A DNA stretch of 64,000 bases from Caballeronia sp. TF1N1 (GTDB taxonomy: Bacteria > Pseudomonadota > Gammaproteobacteria > Burkholderiales > Burkholderiaceae), in assembly GCF_022878925.1 (NCBI RefSeq), contig NZ_CP084626.1:1984001-2048000 (forward strand). The letters are read 5' to 3'. Of the stretch, positions 35,719-46,766 are shown one piece after another. Made by a program: the position numbers and the translations under genes. Position 1 is the stretch's first letter. Each line of letters opens with the position of its first letter. The notes beneath the pieces are model-generated. The model ran no database searches and had not been told where the DNA came from. It saw only the letters and a program-made list of their open reading frames with translations.

Positions 35719-38700
35719 TTAGTTTAGGCGAGCGTGGAGGCCTTGTAAATCATAGACTTCCAAATCGCGCAGATAACGCAGACCTTCGACCGCCGCGCGC
35801 GCGCCGGACATCGTCGTGTAGTACGTGACCTTGTTGGCCTGCGCGCTCATACGGATGGAACGCGAATCGGCGATGGCCGCGCGCGTTTCATCGACGGTGG
35901 TAAAGACCAGCGCGATTTCGCCGTTCTTGATCATGTCGACGATATGCGGACGCCCGTCCTTCACCTTGTTCACGACCTTCACGGGCACACCCGCCGCCGC
36001 GATGGCCGCGGCCGTCCCCTTGGTCGCGACGATCGGGTAGCCGAGTTCGTGCAGCATGCGCGCCACTTCGACGGCCTTCGGCTTGTCGGCATCCATCACG
36101 GTCAGAAGCACCGTGCCGGATTCCGGCAGACGCGAACCCGCCGCGAGTTGCGACTTGAAAAGCGCTTCGCCGAAGGTGCGGCCCACGCCCATCACCTCGC
36201 CCGTCGAACGCATCTCGGGCCCGAGCACGGGATCGACCGCCGGGAACTTGACGAACGGGAACACCGCTTCCTTCACGCTGAAGTACGGCGGAATCACTTC
36301 CTTCGTCACGCCTTGCTGCTTGAGCTTCTGCCCGACCATTGCGCGCGCCGCGATTTTCGCGAGCGGCAGGCCCGTCGCCTTCGACACATACGGCACCGTG
36401 CGCGATGCACGCGGGTTTACTTCCAGCACGTAGATGACATCCTTCTTCGAGCCATCGTCTTGCGGAACCTGCTGGATGGCGAACTGCACGTTCATCAGAC
36501 CGACCACGTTCAGCGCCTTCGCCATGGCGGCGGTTTGCCGCTTCAGTTCGTCGATGGTGTCTTGCGCGAGCGAATAAGGCGGCAGCGAGCAAGCCGAGTC
36601 GCCGGAATGCACGCCCGCCTGTTCGATATGCTCCATCACGCCGCCAATGAAGACGTCATCGCCATCGGAGATACAGTCCACATCGCATTCGATCGCGTCG
36701 TTCAGGAAGCGGTCGAGCAACACCGGCGAGTCGTTCGATACCTTCACGGCCTCGCGCATGTAGCGTTCGAGATCGCGCGGCTCGTGGACGATTTCCATTG
36801 CGCGGCCACCCAGCACATAAGACGGACGCACGACCAGCGGGTAACCGATTTCTTCCGCGAGCCTGAGTGCTTCGTCTTCGGCGCGCGCGGTGCGATTCGG
36901 CGGCTGGCGCAGATTCAGATCTTTCAGCAATTGCTGGAACCGCTCGCGATCCTCGGCGGCATCGATCATGTCCGGCGACGTACCGATGATCGGCACGCCG
37001 TTCGCTTCGAGGTCGAGCGCGAGTTTGAGGGGCGTCTGGCCGCCATACTGCACGATCACGCCGACCGGCTTTTCCAGCTCGACGATTTCGAGCACGTCTT
37101 CGAGCGTCAGCGATTCGAAGTACAGACGATCGGATGTGTCGTAGTCGGTCGAAACCGTTTCAGGATTGCAGTTGACCATGATGGTTTCGTAACCATCTTC
37201 GCGCATGGCGAGCGCGGCGTGCACGCAGCAATAGTCGAATTCGATGCCCTGCCCGATCCGGTTCGGGCCGCCGCCGAGAACCATGATCTTCTTCTTGTCG
37301 GTCGGATTGGCTTCGCACTCGTCCTCGTAGGTCGAATACATGTACGCCGTCTTGGTCGCGAACTCGGCCGCGCAAGTATCGACGCGCTTATAAACCGGCC
37401 GCACCTTCAACTCGTGACGACGGCGGCGCACGTCTTCCTGCTTCGAACCGGTGAGCTTCGCAAGACGCCGGTCGGAAAAACCGCTCTTCTTCAGATACAG
37501 CAATTCGTCCTTGCCAAGGCTTTCGATCGTGCGGCCTTCGAGCGCCTTCTCCTTCAGGATGATCTGCTCGATCTGCGCAAGGAACCACGGGTCGATCGAC
37601 GTTTCCTCGAAGATTTCCCGAGCCGTCAGACCAAGGCGGAACGCGTCGCCGAGATACCAGATGCGGTCCGGTCCCGGCTCGCCGATTTCGCGGATGGCTT
37701 CGTCGCGGCTCGTGGTCTTTTCGTCCAGACCGTCGACGCCCACTTCGAGACCGCGCAGCGCTTTCTGGAACGATTCCTGAAACGTGCGGCCCATTGCCAT
37801 GACTTCGCCGACGGACTTCATCTGCGTGGTCAGGCGCGAGTCGGCTTCGCGGAATTTCTCGAACGCGAAACGCGGCACCTTCGTCACGACATAGTCGATG
37901 GTCGGCTCGAACGACGCCGGCGTCTGACCGCCTGTGATCTCGTTCTTCAACTCGTCGAGCGTATAGCCGCACGCGAGCTTGGCCGCGACCTTGGCGATAG
38001 GAAAACCCGTTGCCTTCGATGCCAGCGCGGACGAGCGCGACACGCGCGGGTTCATCTCGATCACGACCATGCGGCCGTCGTCGGGGTTAATCGCGAACTG
38101 CACGTTCGAGCCGCCTGTGTCGACGCCGATTTCGCGCAACACGGCAAGCGACGCGTTACGCAGAACCTGATACTCCTTGTCGGTCAGCGTCTGCGCGGGC
38201 GCGACGGTGATCGAGTCGCCGGTATGCACGCCCATGGGATCGAGGTTTTCGATCGAACACACGATGATGCAGTTGTCCTTCTTGTCGCGGACAACTTCCA
38301 TCTCGTACTCTTTCCAGCCGAGAAGCGATTCTTCGATCAGCAGTTCGCGCGTCGGCGAAAGATCGAGACCGCGCCGGCAAATTTCCTCGAACTCTTCCTT
38401 GTTATACGCGATGCCGCCGCCCGACCCGCCCAGCGTGAACGACGGGCGAATCACGGTCGGATAGCCGCCGCTGCCAGTGGCCTCGGCGATTTGCGCCTGC
38501 ACGGTCAGCGCTTCTTCCATGGAATGCGCGATTCCCGACTTGGCCGAACCGAGACCGATCTTGGTCATCGCGTCCTTGAACTTCTGGCGGTCTTCGGCCT
38601 TGTCGATGGCTTCCGGCGATGCGCCGATCAGCTCGACGTCGTACTTTTCCAGCACGCCGTGATGGAACAGATCGAGCGCGCAATTGAGCGCGGTCTGTCC

Positions 38701-38973
38701 GCCCATGGTCGGCAAGATCGCGTCCGGCCGCTCCTTCGCGATGATGCGCTCGACCACTTCCCACGAGATCGGCTCGATGTAAGTGACGTCGGCCGTGTTC
38801 GGGTCGGTCATGATCGTCGCGGGATTGCTGTTGACGAGGATGACCTTGTAGCCTTCCTCACGCAACGCCTTGCAAGCCTGCGCGCCCGAATAATCGAACT
38901 CGCACGCCTGGCCGATGATGATCGGACCCGCGCCGATGATGAGGATGCTCTTGATGTCTGTGCGCTTCGGCAT
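35719..38973 (-). CDS. carB: Carbamoyl-phosphate synthase large subunit CarB
   Basis: 1084 residues. Two homologous ATP-grasp halves: the first makes carboxyphosphate/carbamate ([30 protein letters not shown]) and the second carbamoyl phosphate ([20 protein letters not shown]). An oligomerisation region lies between, and the C-terminal allosteric domain (about 940-1084) ends the protein. Supplies arginine and pyrimidine synthesis. Follows carA by 51 bases on the same strand. Confidence 0.98.
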   Translation of the reverse strand: MPKRTDIKSILIIGAGPIIIGQACEFDYSGAQACKALREEGYKVILVNSNPATIMTDPNTADVTYIEPISWEVVERIIAKERPDAILPTMGGQTALNCALDLFHHGVLEKYDVELIGASPEAIDKAEDRQKFKDAMTKIGLGSAKSGIAHSMEEALTVQAQIAEATGSGGYPTVIRPSFTLGGSGGGIAYNKEEFEEICRRGLDLSPTRELLIEESLLGWKEYEMEVVRDKKDNCIIVCSIENLDPMGVHTGDSITVAPAQTLTDKEYQVLRNASLAVLREIGVDTGGSNVQFAINPDDGRMVVIEMNPRVSRSSALASKATGFPIAKVAAKLACGYTLDELKNEITGGQTPASFEPTIDYVVTKVPRFAFEKFREADSRLTTQMKSVGEVMAMGRTFQESFQKALRGLEVGVDGLDEKTTSRDEAIREIGEPGPDRIWYLGDAFRLGLTAREIFEETSIDPWFLAQIEQIILKEKALEGRTIESLGKDELLYLKKSGFSDRRLAKLTGSKQEDVRRRRHELKVRPVYKRVDTCAAEFATKTAYMYSTYEDECEANPTDKKKIMVLGGGPNRIGQGIEFDYCCVHAALAMREDGYETIMVNCNPETVSTDYDTSDRLYFESLTLEDVLEIVELEKPVGVIVQYGGQTPLKLALDLEANGVPIIGTSPDMIDAAEDRERFQQLLKDLNLRQPPNRTARAEDEALRLAEEIGYPLVVRPSYVLGGRAMEIVHEPRDLERYMREAVKVSNDSPVLLDRFLNDAIECDVDCISDGDDVFIGGVMEHIEQAGVHSGDSACSLPPYSLAQDTIDELKRQTAAMAKALNVVGLMNVQFAIQQVPQDDGSKKDVIYVLEVNPRASRTVPYVSKATGLPLAKIAARAMVGQKLKQQGVTKEVIPPYFSVKEAVFPFVKFPAVDPVLGPEMRSTGEVMGVGRTFGEALFKSQLAAGSRLPESGTVLLTVMDADKPKAVEVARMLHELGYPIVATKGTAAAIAAAGVPVKVVNKVKDGRPHIVDMIKNGEIALVFTTVDETRAAIADSRSIRMSAQANKVTYYTTMSGARAAVEGLRYLRDLEVYDLQGLHARLN

Positions 38974-39024
38974 AACTGCTCTCGATGTTTTGTGTTGCGG
39001 TGTTCCGTTCTGTGCTCTCGACTG

Positions 39025-40167
39025 TCAGGCAGTGACCTTCTGCGTCTCCATCAGCTTGATGAAGCGGTCGAACAGATATGCAATGTCGTGCGGGCCGGGC
39101 GACGCTTCCGGATGACCCTGGAAGCAGAACGCGGGCTTGTCGGTGAGCGCGAAGCCCTGCAGCGTGCCGTCGAAAAGCGATACGTGCGTGACCTTTGCGT
39201 TAGCGGGCAGCGTGTCGGCATCGACCGCGAAACCGTGGTTCTGCGACGTGATGACCACGCGGCCGTCTTCCAGGTCTTTCACCGGGTGATTTGCGCCGTG
39301 GTGGCCGGTCTTCATCTTCATGGTTTTCGCGCCGACCGCGAGGCCCATGATCTGGTGTCCTAGACAGATGCCGAAGGTCGGAATGCCGCGCGCGATGAAT
39401 TCACGCGTGGCCGCGATGGCGTAGTCGCACGGTTCCGGGTCGCCGGGGCCGTTCGAGAGGAAGACGCCATCCGGATTGAGCGCGAGTGCGTCAGCCGCGC
39501 TCGCTTGCGCCGGCAGCACGGTGACCTGGCAACCGCGCTCGGCGAGCATGCGCAGAATGTTGTACTTCACGCCGTAATCGAACGCCACGACGCGAAACTT
39601 CGGGGCTTCCTGCGTGCCGTAGCCGCTGCCGAGGCGCCATTCGGTCTGCGTCCAGTCATAGGACTTGTCGGTCGACACGACTTTTGCCAGATCCATGCCC
39701 GCGAGGCCGGGAAACGAGCGCGCGAGTTCGAGCGCCTTTGCTTCGTCGTCGCTGCCCGCGAGAATGCAGCCGTTCTGCGCACCTTTGTCGCGCAGAATTC
39801 GCGTGAGCTTGCGCGTGTCGATGTCCGAAATCGCGACGACGCCTTGGGCCTTCAAATAGTCGGAAAGCGACTGCTCAGAACGGAAGTTGGATGCGAGCAC
39901 CGGCAGGTCGCGAATGATGAGACCGGCGGCATGGACTTTGGTGGCCTCGACATCTTCGGCGTTCACGCCGACGTTGCCGATGTGCGGATAGGTCAGCGTG
40001 ACGATCTGGCGGGCGTAGCTCGGATCGGTCAGAATTTCCTGATAACCGGTGATGGCGGTGTTGAATACGACTTCGCCGATCGTCGAGCCGGTTGCACCGA
40101 TCGATTGACCACGAAAGACCGTGCCGTCGGCAAGTGCGAGTAGTGCTGGGGAGAATGACGGCAACAC
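39025..40167 (-). CDS. carA: Carbamoyl-phosphate synthase small subunit CarA
   Basis: 380 residues from GTG 40167, chosen because AAGGAG lies 6 bases upstream; the following TTG is an alternative and the longer ORF start lacks a site. The N-terminal domain ([20 protein letters not shown]) is followed by a class I glutaminase with catalytic Cys in [13 protein letters not shown] and the His-Glu pair in [13 protein letters not shown]. It hydrolyses glutamine and channels ammonia to CarB. Confidence 0.96.
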   Translation of the reverse strand: MLPSFSPALLALADGTVFRGQSIGATGSTIGEVVFNTAITGYQEILTDPSYARQIVTLTYPHIGNVGVNAEDVEATKVHAAGLIIRDLPVLASNFRSEQSLSDYLKAQGVVAISDIDTRKLTRILRDKGAQNGCILAGSDDEAKALELARSFPGLAGMDLAKVVSTDKSYDWTQTEWRLGSGYGTQEAPKFRVVAFDYGVKYNILRMLAERGCQVTVLPAQASAADALALNPDGVFLSNGPGDPEPCDYAIAATREFIARGIPTFGICLGHQIMGLAVGAKTMKMKTGHHGANHPVKDLEDGRVVITSQNHGFAVDADTLPANAKVTHVSLFDGTLQGFALTDKPAFCFQGHPEASPGPHDIAYLFDRFIKLMETQKVTA

Positions 40168-40435
40168 GGAAGGCTCCTTGGGGGACACCCTGTTACCGAC
40201 CTGTCTGTCCGAAATTCAGGCTTGGTTCCCGGCGTTCATTGCGATGAACGGGGATATCCTTTGCGCTTTTGTCAGCGGCGGCTCGTCAGGCGCGCGTCGC
40301 GGCTTGGATTAACGCGCTGGGTGGACCCAACGGGATAACGAAGCAGGCGATCGGCGGCGTGCGGCGCGCACTGCAAGGCGCAGCGAACGACGGTGAATGG
40401 GGGTAGGCGCTAGGGTGCGGGTTGATATGCTCAAA
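40168..40435 (-). promoter_or_regulatory. Long untranslated leader of carAB
   Basis: If the promoter at 40443-40472 is used, carA has a leader of about 270 nt, long enough for attenuation-type control. It holds a small hairpin, CGTTCAT (40233-40239) / ATGAACG (40244-40250), but no clear terminator or leader peptide could be read. Confidence 0.4.
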
Positions 40436-40442
40436 CCTTCGA

Positions 40443-40472
40443 ATTATAGCTTGAAAGCGGTCTTTTAGCCAA
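40443..40472 (-). promoter_or_regulatory. Candidate carAB promoter
   Basis: On the minus strand a perfect TATAAT (40448-40443) is preceded at 18 bp by TTGGCT (40472-40467), a 4/6 match to the -35 consensus. Start of transcription would be about 40436. Confidence 0.6.
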
Positions 40473-40530
40473 ATTTGGGAATGGTCTGCTTGTTGTCACG
40501 CGCCTTTCGCCCGACGCGGCGCGCCCGACT

Positions 40531-41781
40531 TCAGTGCACGGCCTGCTTGCCCTTATCGAGCGCGGCGCTCGGCCACGCATACCATACGGCGCTTGCCACC
40601 TGCAGCGCGATGAGCGAAATCCACACGGTGAGATGCGCCGACACGGGATAGCGCCCGCCCACGGACGGCCAAAACGACAGCGCGGCGCCGACCCCGACCT
40701 GAAAACCAAAGATGAGCAAGAAAATGACGAGCGTGAGAGTCGTATTGGTGCGGCCAATCATGTGCGACGGGAAGTACTCCGCCATTATCGCGTAGCTCAG
40801 AATGCCTGTGCCGCCGAAAATGCCATACGCCGCGAGCAGCACCGCCGGCGGCAGCGGCGCGCGCAGCACCATGAGGATTTGCGTGATGACGAACAACACC
40901 ATGCCGCCGCCGCAGAACGCATAGACCGATATGCCGCGCCGCTCGATACCGCGCGCTGCCGCGCCGAAGCCGACGCTGCCGAACATCATCGCGAGGCCGA
41001 GCACCGAGACGAGCGCGGAGGCGTGGGCAGGCGTGAGGTCCATCACGTCGAGGAGATAGGGCTTGATCCACAGGGATTGCATCGCGTAAAACACGCCCTG
41101 CGTGACGACGGAAAACGACGCGATCTTCCAGAACGCGCCGCTCTTCAAGATGTGCCAGGTGCCTTTGAACTGTGTGACGATGTCGGCCTGATGGCGCGCG
41201 TCGCTCTTGCGCGGTGCAAATAGCAGGATGGCCGCGGACACGATCAGCGTGAACACGCCGAGTCCGACGCAAACTTGCCGCCAGTTGGCAACCTGCAGAA
41301 GCGATGCGAGCGGCGAGCCGACCGCGACGCCGCCGAGACCGCCAACGGCCATCGTGAAGCCATTGACGAGCGGCAGTCGCGCGACAGGGAAATGCTGCGC
41401 CGACGCCTTGAACGCTGCGCTCAGACAGACCGAAACACCGACGCCGATCAAAAGCCGCCCCACCATCAGCCCGGCCAATCCTTGCGACGCCCCGAAAACC
41501 CAGATTCCAACCGCCGCGAAAACCAGCATGCCGGCCGTCACCGTGCGCGGCCCGAAGTGATCGAGCAGCACGCCGACCGGAATCTGCGCGAGCGCAAAGC
41601 CTATGAAGTAAAGCGAAGTCAGCAGACCCAGGTCTGCCGCCGACAAACCGAGGTCGTGCGTGATCAGCGGCGCGAAGCCGAGATTCACGCCCCGGAACAA
41701 GTACGAGACGAAATACCCGGCGGCGAACAGAAAAAAGACGCGAAGACGAACTGAGGACGACATGCGATGCGAGCGCTTCAT
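40531..41781 (-). CDS. MFS transporter
   Basis: 416 residues from ATG 41781 (start uncertain; another ATG is at 41763 and neither has a Shine-Dalgarno). Twelve predicted helices. The first has AAGYFVSYLFRGVNLGFAPL, and the loop between helices 2 and 3 carries the MFS motif GVLLDHFGPR. The substrate is not evident; no enzyme genes flank it. It lies between carA and mltD, on the same strand as both, and downstream of the mltD terminator. Confidence 0.82.
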   Translation of the reverse strand: MKRSHRMSSSVRLRVFFLFAAGYFVSYLFRGVNLGFAPLITHDLGLSAADLGLLTSLYFIGFALAQIPVGVLLDHFGPRTVTAGMLVFAAVGIWVFGASQGLAGLMVGRLLIGVGVSVCLSAAFKASAQHFPVARLPLVNGFTMAVGGLGGVAVGSPLASLLQVANWRQVCVGLGVFTLIVSAAILLFAPRKSDARHQADIVTQFKGTWHILKSGAFWKIASFSVVTQGVFYAMQSLWIKPYLLDVMDLTPAHASALVSVLGLAMMFGSVGFGAAARGIERRGISVYAFCGGGMVLFVITQILMVLRAPLPPAVLLAAYGIFGGTGILSYAIMAEYFPSHMIGRTNTTLTLVIFLLIFGFQVGVGAALSFWPSVGGRYPVSAHLTVWISLIALQVASAVWYAWPSAALDKGKQAVH

Positions 41782-41820
41782 TGTTTTTTTGAAATGCCAG
41801 TTTAACTGGCGCACCAAAAG

Positions 41821-41847
41821 AAAACGCCGTCACCTTGGTGACGGCGT
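41821..41847 (-). terminator. Intrinsic terminator after mltD
   Basis: ACGCCGTCACC (41824-41834) / GGTGACGGCGT (41837-41847) with a 2-base loop, followed on the minus strand by TTTTCTTTTGG. Confidence 0.85.
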
Positions 41848-41871
41848 GGAATAAACCGAGAAGCGCGATGC

Positions 41872-43518
41872 TTAGTGTTTCGTGGTCTTCTTCGTGGTAG
41901 CGCGTTTGGCGGGTGTGGCTGTTTTGGCGACGGCCGGCTTCGCTGTGTAGGACTTGCTGGAACTCGAAACCTTCGTGTATTTCGTCGCCGAATGCGCCGT
42001 GGCCTTCGCCGATGCGTTCTTGGCAACCGGAGCGCGCGTACCGATCTTCGTCACGCCGCCCGACGAACGGCTCGACGCCGAAACGGTTTCCAGACGAACC
42101 GGACCCGGCTCGGCCGGCACTGCCTTGCCATACGGCACATGCAGAACAACGACTTGCCCCGGCATGAAGACTTCGCGATGCGTGCGGTTCCAGGCCCTGA
42201 TCTGCCCGACCGACACGTTGTAGCGATCCGCCAGCGTCTCGATGGACTGTTTGCGGCGCACGCGGATGGCCATCTTGCGCGTGTCGGGCACGTCGCGTTC
42301 GACGGCCAGCATGGCGTTCGAGGCGACATCGGCGCTGATGTCCTCGTCGTCGTCGTCATTACGCGGCACGACGATGGTCGAGCCCGGCTTCAGACGCATG
42401 CCAGCCGGAATATGGTTCACCGACATGAGCGTGTCCGCATCCACGCCGATCTTCTCGGCAATAGCGGCCGGACGCGCACGCTCGGACACCGTGTAGGTCG
42501 TCCAGGACGACAGCGCGCCCGTGTACGAACTCAGATTGCGCTGGAACGTCGCTGCGTTGTCGAACGGCAGCAAGATCTGCGGATTGGTCGCGCCGAGAAT
42601 GACCGGCTTCGAGAACGACGGATTCAGCGAGCGGAATTCCTCGACACTCATGCTGGCCAACTTCGCGGCCATGGTCACGTCGATGTCGCGCGCGGTCGTG
42701 ACCGTCACGAAATACGGGTGATTCGGAATGTCGGGCAGCGCAAGGCCATATTGCTGCGGGTTGCTGACGATATTCTTGACCGCCTGCAGCTTCGGCACGT
42801 AATTGCGCGTCTCGTTGGGCATGCGCAGGCTTTCGTAGTCCGTCGGTAAACCTGCGGCTTCGTTGCGCGCGATGGCGCGCTGCACATTGCCCTCACCCCA
42901 GTTGTATGCGGCGAGCGCGAGATGCCAGTCGCCGAACATGTCATGCAGACGCGAGAGATAGTCGAGCGCGGCGCTGGTCGATGCCAGCACGTCACGGCGC
43001 TCGTCCTGCCACATGTTTTGCTTGAGGTTGTAGTCGCGGCCAGTGCCCGGCACGAACTGCCACATGCCAGCGGCCTTCGCGACCGACAGCGCCTGCGGGT
43101 TATATGCCGACTCGATGAACGGCAGAAGCGCCAGTTCCGTCGGCATATGACGTGCTTCGAGTTCTTCGACGATGTGATATAGATACTTCTGCGAGCGCGC
43201 AGTCATGCGCTCCACATACTCTGGGCGCTGCGCGTACCAGTTGACCTGCATGTCGACCAGGTCGGTTTGCAGATCCGGAATCTGGAAGCCCGCGCGAATG
43301 CGGTTCCACAGGTCCGACGACCCGACGAGCGAAGTGACAGGCGTCTTGTCGACGTCAATGGTTTCCTTGGCTGCGGCAGTGCGGCGAATGGTGTCCGCGA
43401 CCTTTTGCTGCGAGGCTTCGGTGGGTGTTGCTGTGGTATTGGAGGTGAGCGCTGTCGGACCTTGACTGGCACACGCGGCCAGTGTCAGGACGGATAGCGC
43501 ACTAAGTGTTAGTCGCAT
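41872..43518 (-). CDS. mltD: Membrane-bound lytic murein transglycosylase D (MltD-like)
   Basis: 548 residues from ATG 43518 (GGAA upstream). Lipoprotein signal ending LAAC at about 16, so it is lipid-anchored. The SLT family domain has the catalytic glutamate in LLPFIESAYNPQALS and the AAGMWQFVPGTGR and LALAAYNWGEGNV motifs. Two LysM-like repeats follow (VSERARPAAIAEKIGVDADT; RVRRKQSIETLADRYNVSVG). The last ~75 residues are a Ser/Ala/Lys/Thr-rich basic tail (KRATTKKTTKH). It cleaves peptidoglycan to anhydro-muropeptides. Confidence 0.92.
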   Translation of the reverse strand: MRLTLSALSVLTLAACASQGPTALTSNTTATPTEASQQKVADTIRRTAAAKETIDVDKTPVTSLVGSSDLWNRIRAGFQIPDLQTDLVDMQVNWYAQRPEYVERMTARSQKYLYHIVEELEARHMPTELALLPFIESAYNPQALSVAKAAGMWQFVPGTGRDYNLKQNMWQDERRDVLASTSAALDYLSRLHDMFGDWHLALAAYNWGEGNVQRAIARNEAAGLPTDYESLRMPNETRNYVPKLQAVKNIVSNPQQYGLALPDIPNHPYFVTVTTARDIDVTMAAKLASMSVEEFRSLNPSFSKPVILGATNPQILLPFDNAATFQRNLSSYTGALSSWTTYTVSERARPAAIAEKIGVDADTLMSVNHIPAGMRLKPGSTIVVPRNDDDDEDISADVASNAMLAVERDVPDTRKMAIRVRRKQSIETLADRYNVSVGQIRAWNRTHREVFMPGQVVVLHVPYGKAVPAEPGPVRLETVSASSRSSGGVTKIGTRAPVAKNASAKATAHSATKYTKVSSSSKSYTAKPAVAKTATPAKRATTKKTTKH

Positions 43519-43677
43519 GAACGTTCCGGCTTCCAAAGAAGACGCTTGGAAATTTGAAGCCGATGGTACGGAACCGCACTTGCAACGTCAATAAGAATGC
43601 ACGTAATTCCCCTGCAAAATCCTGCATCTATCGGCGTTTCCAAAGTTTCGGATTAAGTTCGCCCTAATTATGAGACA

Positions 43678-44505
43678 TCAGCGGAACTTATCTTTCCAGC
43701 CGCGCATCACGCGAAATGCGTCGAGGCGGTCGGAAATCGGCTGTCCGAACTGAGTGGAAAGTGTTGCCTGAATGGCCTTGTCGTCCACGCGCAGAAAGGG
43801 GTTGACGCACTTCTCATGGCCGATGGTCGTCGGCAGCGTGGGCTTGCCGGCCGCTCGCAACGCGACGGCGTCGTCGTTCCAGCGCGCAAGCGCCGCGCTG
43901 TCCGGTTCGCATGCGCGCGCAAAGCGGATGTTCGAAAGCGTGTATTCGTGGGCGCAGTGCACTAGCGTATCGTCAGGCAGCGAGGCGAGCGAATCGAGCG
44001 AGGCGAGCATCTGCTGCGGCGTGCCCTCGAAAAGCCGGCCACAGCCGCTTGCAAAAAGCGTGTCGCCGCAAAAGAGATGCGGTGTGCCACGCGGGTCATG
44101 TGCCTGAAAGTACGCGATGTGACCGGCCGTATGGCCAGGTACATCGAGGACGCGAAACTCCAGGGCAGGCTGGTCCACGCGCACGATATCGCCTTCGGAT
44201 AAGCGCGCAGTCAAATGCTCGATGCGCTCGCCGGCCGGTCCGTAGACCGGCACGCCACCCTCTGCCGTTCGGCTATCGAGCAGTGCTTTGACGCCGCCGA
44301 CGTGGTCTTGATGATGGTGCGTGAGTAAAATAGCGGTCAGCCGCCAACCGCGTTCGGCGAGATACGCCTCGACGGGCGCGGCGTCGCCCGGATCGATCAC
44401 GACCGCGTCGCGCGAGTCCGACACGAGCCAGATGTAGTTGTCCTCGAACGCCGGAACCGGAACGTATTCGAGCGAACCCTTAGCATGCGAATCCATAGCG
44501 ATCAT
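43678..44505 (-). CDS. gloB: Hydroxyacylglutathione hydrolase (glyoxalase II)
   Basis: 275 residues. Metallo-beta-lactamase fold with the di-metal site HHHQDH (63-68), His in DVPGHTAGHIAYF, Asp in FCGDTLFASGCGR and His in VHCAHEYTLSN. The C-terminal helical glutathione-binding part ends RVMRGWKDKFR. It hydrolyses S-lactoylglutathione in methylglyoxal detoxification. Start at 44505 or at ATG 44496. Divergent from the methyltransferase with only 17 bases between starts, so the promoters overlap the genes. Confidence 0.94.
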   Translation of the reverse strand: MIAMDSHAKGSLEYVPVPAFEDNYIWLVSDSRDAVVIDPGDAAPVEAYLAERGWRLTAILLTHHHQDHVGGVKALLDSRTAEGGVPVYGPAGERIEHLTARLSEGDIVRVDQPALEFRVLDVPGHTAGHIAYFQAHDPRGTPHLFCGDTLFASGCGRLFEGTPQQMLASLDSLASLPDDTLVHCAHEYTLSNIRFARACEPDSAALARWNDDAVALRAAGKPTLPTTIGHEKCVNPFLRVDDKAIQATLSTQFGQPISDRLDAFRVMRGWKDKFR

Positions 44506-44522
44506 CTAGCGGCAACCCCAAC

Positions 44523-45344
44523 ATGTCAGACCGAGTGATTATAGACTGGCCCGCCTGGACAAGCTCCGCACCCGGACGTTATGTGCTCGAGTGGGAACAA
44601 GCGCAGCTCGATCGCGTGGTATCCGACATCTTCGGCTATCACGCGCTTCAGCTCGGCATGCCGCAACTCGACGCGCTGCGCGAAAATCGCATGACCGGCC
44701 GCGGGCTCGTGCTCGACGCGGAAAGCGGCGCGAGCGCGCCCTACACGATGCCGCAAGCGGCCTCGCGCAGCGTGAGTCCGTTGCCTGCCGCGAGCGCGCC
44801 GGAAGGCCGCGCCACGGTCTGGTGCGATTTGCTCGACTTGCCTTTCGAAGCGCAGAGCGTCGATTTGCTCGTGCTGCCGCATACGCTCGAATTTTCGCGC
44901 GATCCGCACAGGCTTCTGCGTGAAGCCGAGCGCGTGCTCGTGCCTGAAGGCCAGCTCATTATCCTTGGCTTCAACTCCTTGAGTCTGTGGGGCGCGCGCC
45001 AGTCGTTCGGCAAGGTCACGGGACGGCCGTTCGTGCCGGCGGCGCACGAGATGATCGCGTTCACGCGCATCAAGGACTGGATCAAATTGCTTGGATTCGA
45101 CCTTGAACGCGGACGCTTCGGCTGCTATCGTCCCCCGCTCGTCACGGACAAGTGGCTGCAACGCTATCAATTCATGGAGCCCGCCGGCGACCGCTGGTGG
45201 CCCATCTTCGGCGCGGCGTACATGATCACGGCGGTGAAACGCGTGCGCGGCATGCGGCTCATCGGCCCGCGCAAATTGAAGAAACCCGCGCTCGCGCCTG
45301 GCCTTGCACCAGTCGCCGCACCGCACACTCGCAACGAGCATTGA
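44523..45344 (+). CDS. Class I SAM-dependent methyltransferase
   Basis: 273 residues. The methyltransferase-11-like core covers about residues 60-170: [20 protein letters not shown] is the motif that surrounds the SAM adenine, and [20 protein letters not shown] is the usual post-core strand. The first glycine-rich SAM loop is not recognisable ([14 protein letters not shown]), so the activity may be altered. The target is unknown. The gene sits in the conserved gloB / methyltransferase / rnhA / dnaQ neighbourhood and its stop overlaps the rnhA start by one base. Confidence 0.82.
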   Translation: MSDRVIIDWPAWTSSAPGRYVLEWEQAQLDRVVSDIFGYHALQLGMPQLDALRENRMTGRGLVLDAESGASAPYTMPQAASRSVSPLPAASAPEGRATVWCDLLDLPFEAQSVDLLVLPHTLEFSRDPHRLLREAERVLVPEGQLIILGFNSLSLWGARQSFGKVTGRPFVPAAHEMIAFTRIKDWIKLLGFDLERGRFGCYRPPLVTDKWLQRYQFMEPAGDRWWPIFGAAYMITAVKRVRGMRLIGPRKLKKPALAPGLAPVAAPHTRNEH

Positions 45345-45817
45345 TGACTGACGAATCCGCATCGACGAACGCATCGAACAAAATCATCGACATTTACACG
45401 GACGGCGCGTGCAAGGGCAATCCGGGCCCCGGCGGCTGGGGCGCCCTGCTCCGCTTCGGCTCGCTCGAAAAGGAACTGTTCGGCGGCGAAGCCGCGACCA
45501 CCAACAACCGCATGGAACTGATGGCGGTGATCGCCGCGCTCGAAGCCTTGAAGCGGCCCTGTCAGGCCGTGATCCACACCGACTCGCAATACGTGCAGAA
45601 AGGCATCAGCGAATGGATTCACGGCTGGAAGAAGAAGAACTGGATGACGGCAGCGAAGACGCCCGTCAAGAACGCCGATTTGTGGAAGCGGCTGGATGCC
45701 CTCGTCGCGCAACATCAGATTGAATGGCGCTGGGTCAAGGGGCACGCCGGGCATCCCGAAAACGAACGCGCCGATGCGCTCGCCAATCGCGGCGTGAGCT
45801 CGCTCGCCGATAGCTGA
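45344..45817 (+). CDS. rnhA: Ribonuclease HI
   Basis: 157 residues from ATG 45344, which shares a base with the upstream stop (TGATG). The DEDD active site is complete: Asp in [17 protein letters not shown], Glu in [10 protein letters not shown], Asp in [11 protein letters not shown] and Asp in [12 protein letters not shown]; the basic handle [11 protein letters not shown] is present. Removes RNA from RNA:DNA hybrids. Followed by dnaQ. Confidence 0.96.
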   Translation: MTDESASTNASNKIIDIYTDGACKGNPGPGGWGALLRFGSLEKELFGGEAATTNNRMELMAVIAALEALKRPCQAVIHTDSQYVQKGISEWIHGWKKKNWMTAAKTPVKNADLWKRLDALVAQHQIEWRWVKGHAGHPENERADALANRGVSSLADS

Positions 45818-45846
45818 AACATGCACGAACCAACGACACACATCTC

Positions 45847-46584
45847 ATGCGCCAACTGATACTGGACACCGAAACCACCGGCCTGAACGCTCGCACGGGC
45901 GACCGGATCATCGAAATCGGCTGCGTCGAACTGGTCAATCGCAGGCTTACCGGTAACAACCTGCATTTGTACGTGAACCCCGAACGTGACAGCGACCCGG
46001 GCGCGCTCGCGGTGCACGGCCTGACGACGGAGTTCCTGCGCGACAAGCCGAAGTTCACTGAGATTGCCGCGCAGTTGCGCGACTTCATTAGCGGCGCGGA
46101 GTTGATCATTCATAACGCGCCGTTCGACGTCGGCTTTCTCGACATGGAGTTCGCGCTACTCGGCTTGCCGAAAGTGTCGACGATGTGCGCCGGCGTGATC
46201 GACTCGCTCGCGCAAGCGAAGCAGATATTCCCCGGCAAACGGAACTCGCTCGACGCGCTCTGCGACCGCTTCGGCATCAGCAACGCGCACCGCACGCTGC
46301 ATGGCGCGTTGCTCGACTCGGAGTTGCTCGCGGAAGTCTATTTGGCGATGACGCGCGGTCAGGAAAGCCTCGTCATCGACATGCTCGGCGACCAGCCCGC
46401 GCAAGGCACGACAGGCACACAGCGTATCGCGCTCGACGACCTCGATCTCACGGTCATCGCGGCAAGCGCGGACGAGCTCGCGGCGCATGAAGCCGTGCTC
46501 TCCGACCTCGACCGAGCGATCAAAGGCACGAGTGTGTGGCGCACGGAACCCGCGCCCGCGGAAAGCGATACGCTCGCCGCCTGA
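45847..46584 (+). CDS. dnaQ: DNA polymerase III epsilon subunit (3'-5' proofreading exonuclease)
   Basis: 245 residues. Exo I LILDTETTGLNARTGDRIIE, Exo II LIIHNAPFDVGFLDMEF and Exo III HRTLHGALLDSELLAEVYL contain the DEDDh catalytic residues. The C-terminal ~55 residues bind the polymerase alpha subunit and are variable. rnhA-dnaQ-tRNA-Val is a common betaproteobacterial order. Confidence 0.95.
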   Translation: MRQLILDTETTGLNARTGDRIIEIGCVELVNRRLTGNNLHLYVNPERDSDPGALAVHGLTTEFLRDKPKFTEIAAQLRDFISGAELIIHNAPFDVGFLDMEFALLGLPKVSTMCAGVIDSLAQAKQIFPGKRNSLDALCDRFGISNAHRTLHGALLDSELLAEVYLAMTRGQESLVIDMLGDQPAQGTTGTQRIALDDLDLTVIAASADELAAHEAVLSDLDRAIKGTSVWRTEPAPAESDTLAA

Positions 46585-46652
46585 TTTTTTCGAATTTGTT
46601 CAAAGAAGAGCTTTACGAATCGAGAACGTCCTGACATAATCTCAATCTCTTC

Positions 46653-46727
46653 GGGTGGTTAGCTCAGCGGTAGAGCACTGCCTTCACACGGCAGGGGTCA
46701 CTGGTTCGATCCCAGTACTACCCACCA
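46653..46727 (+). tRNA. tRNA-Val (anticodon CAC)
   Basis: 75-nt cloverleaf: acceptor GGGTGGT/ACTACCC, anticodon stem CTGCC-loop-GGCAG with CAC, GTTCGATCC T-arm, encoded CCA. Downstream of dnaQ. Confidence 0.93.
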
Positions 46728-46766
46728 CGACAGAGGCAAGCAGTTGCAGTCTGAACTGAATGCCAT

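Noticed and set aside
35944..39363. 1139-codon plus-strand ORF opposite carB and carA
   Set aside because: Composition (His/Arg-rich, no domains) is that of a GC-driven antisense frame.
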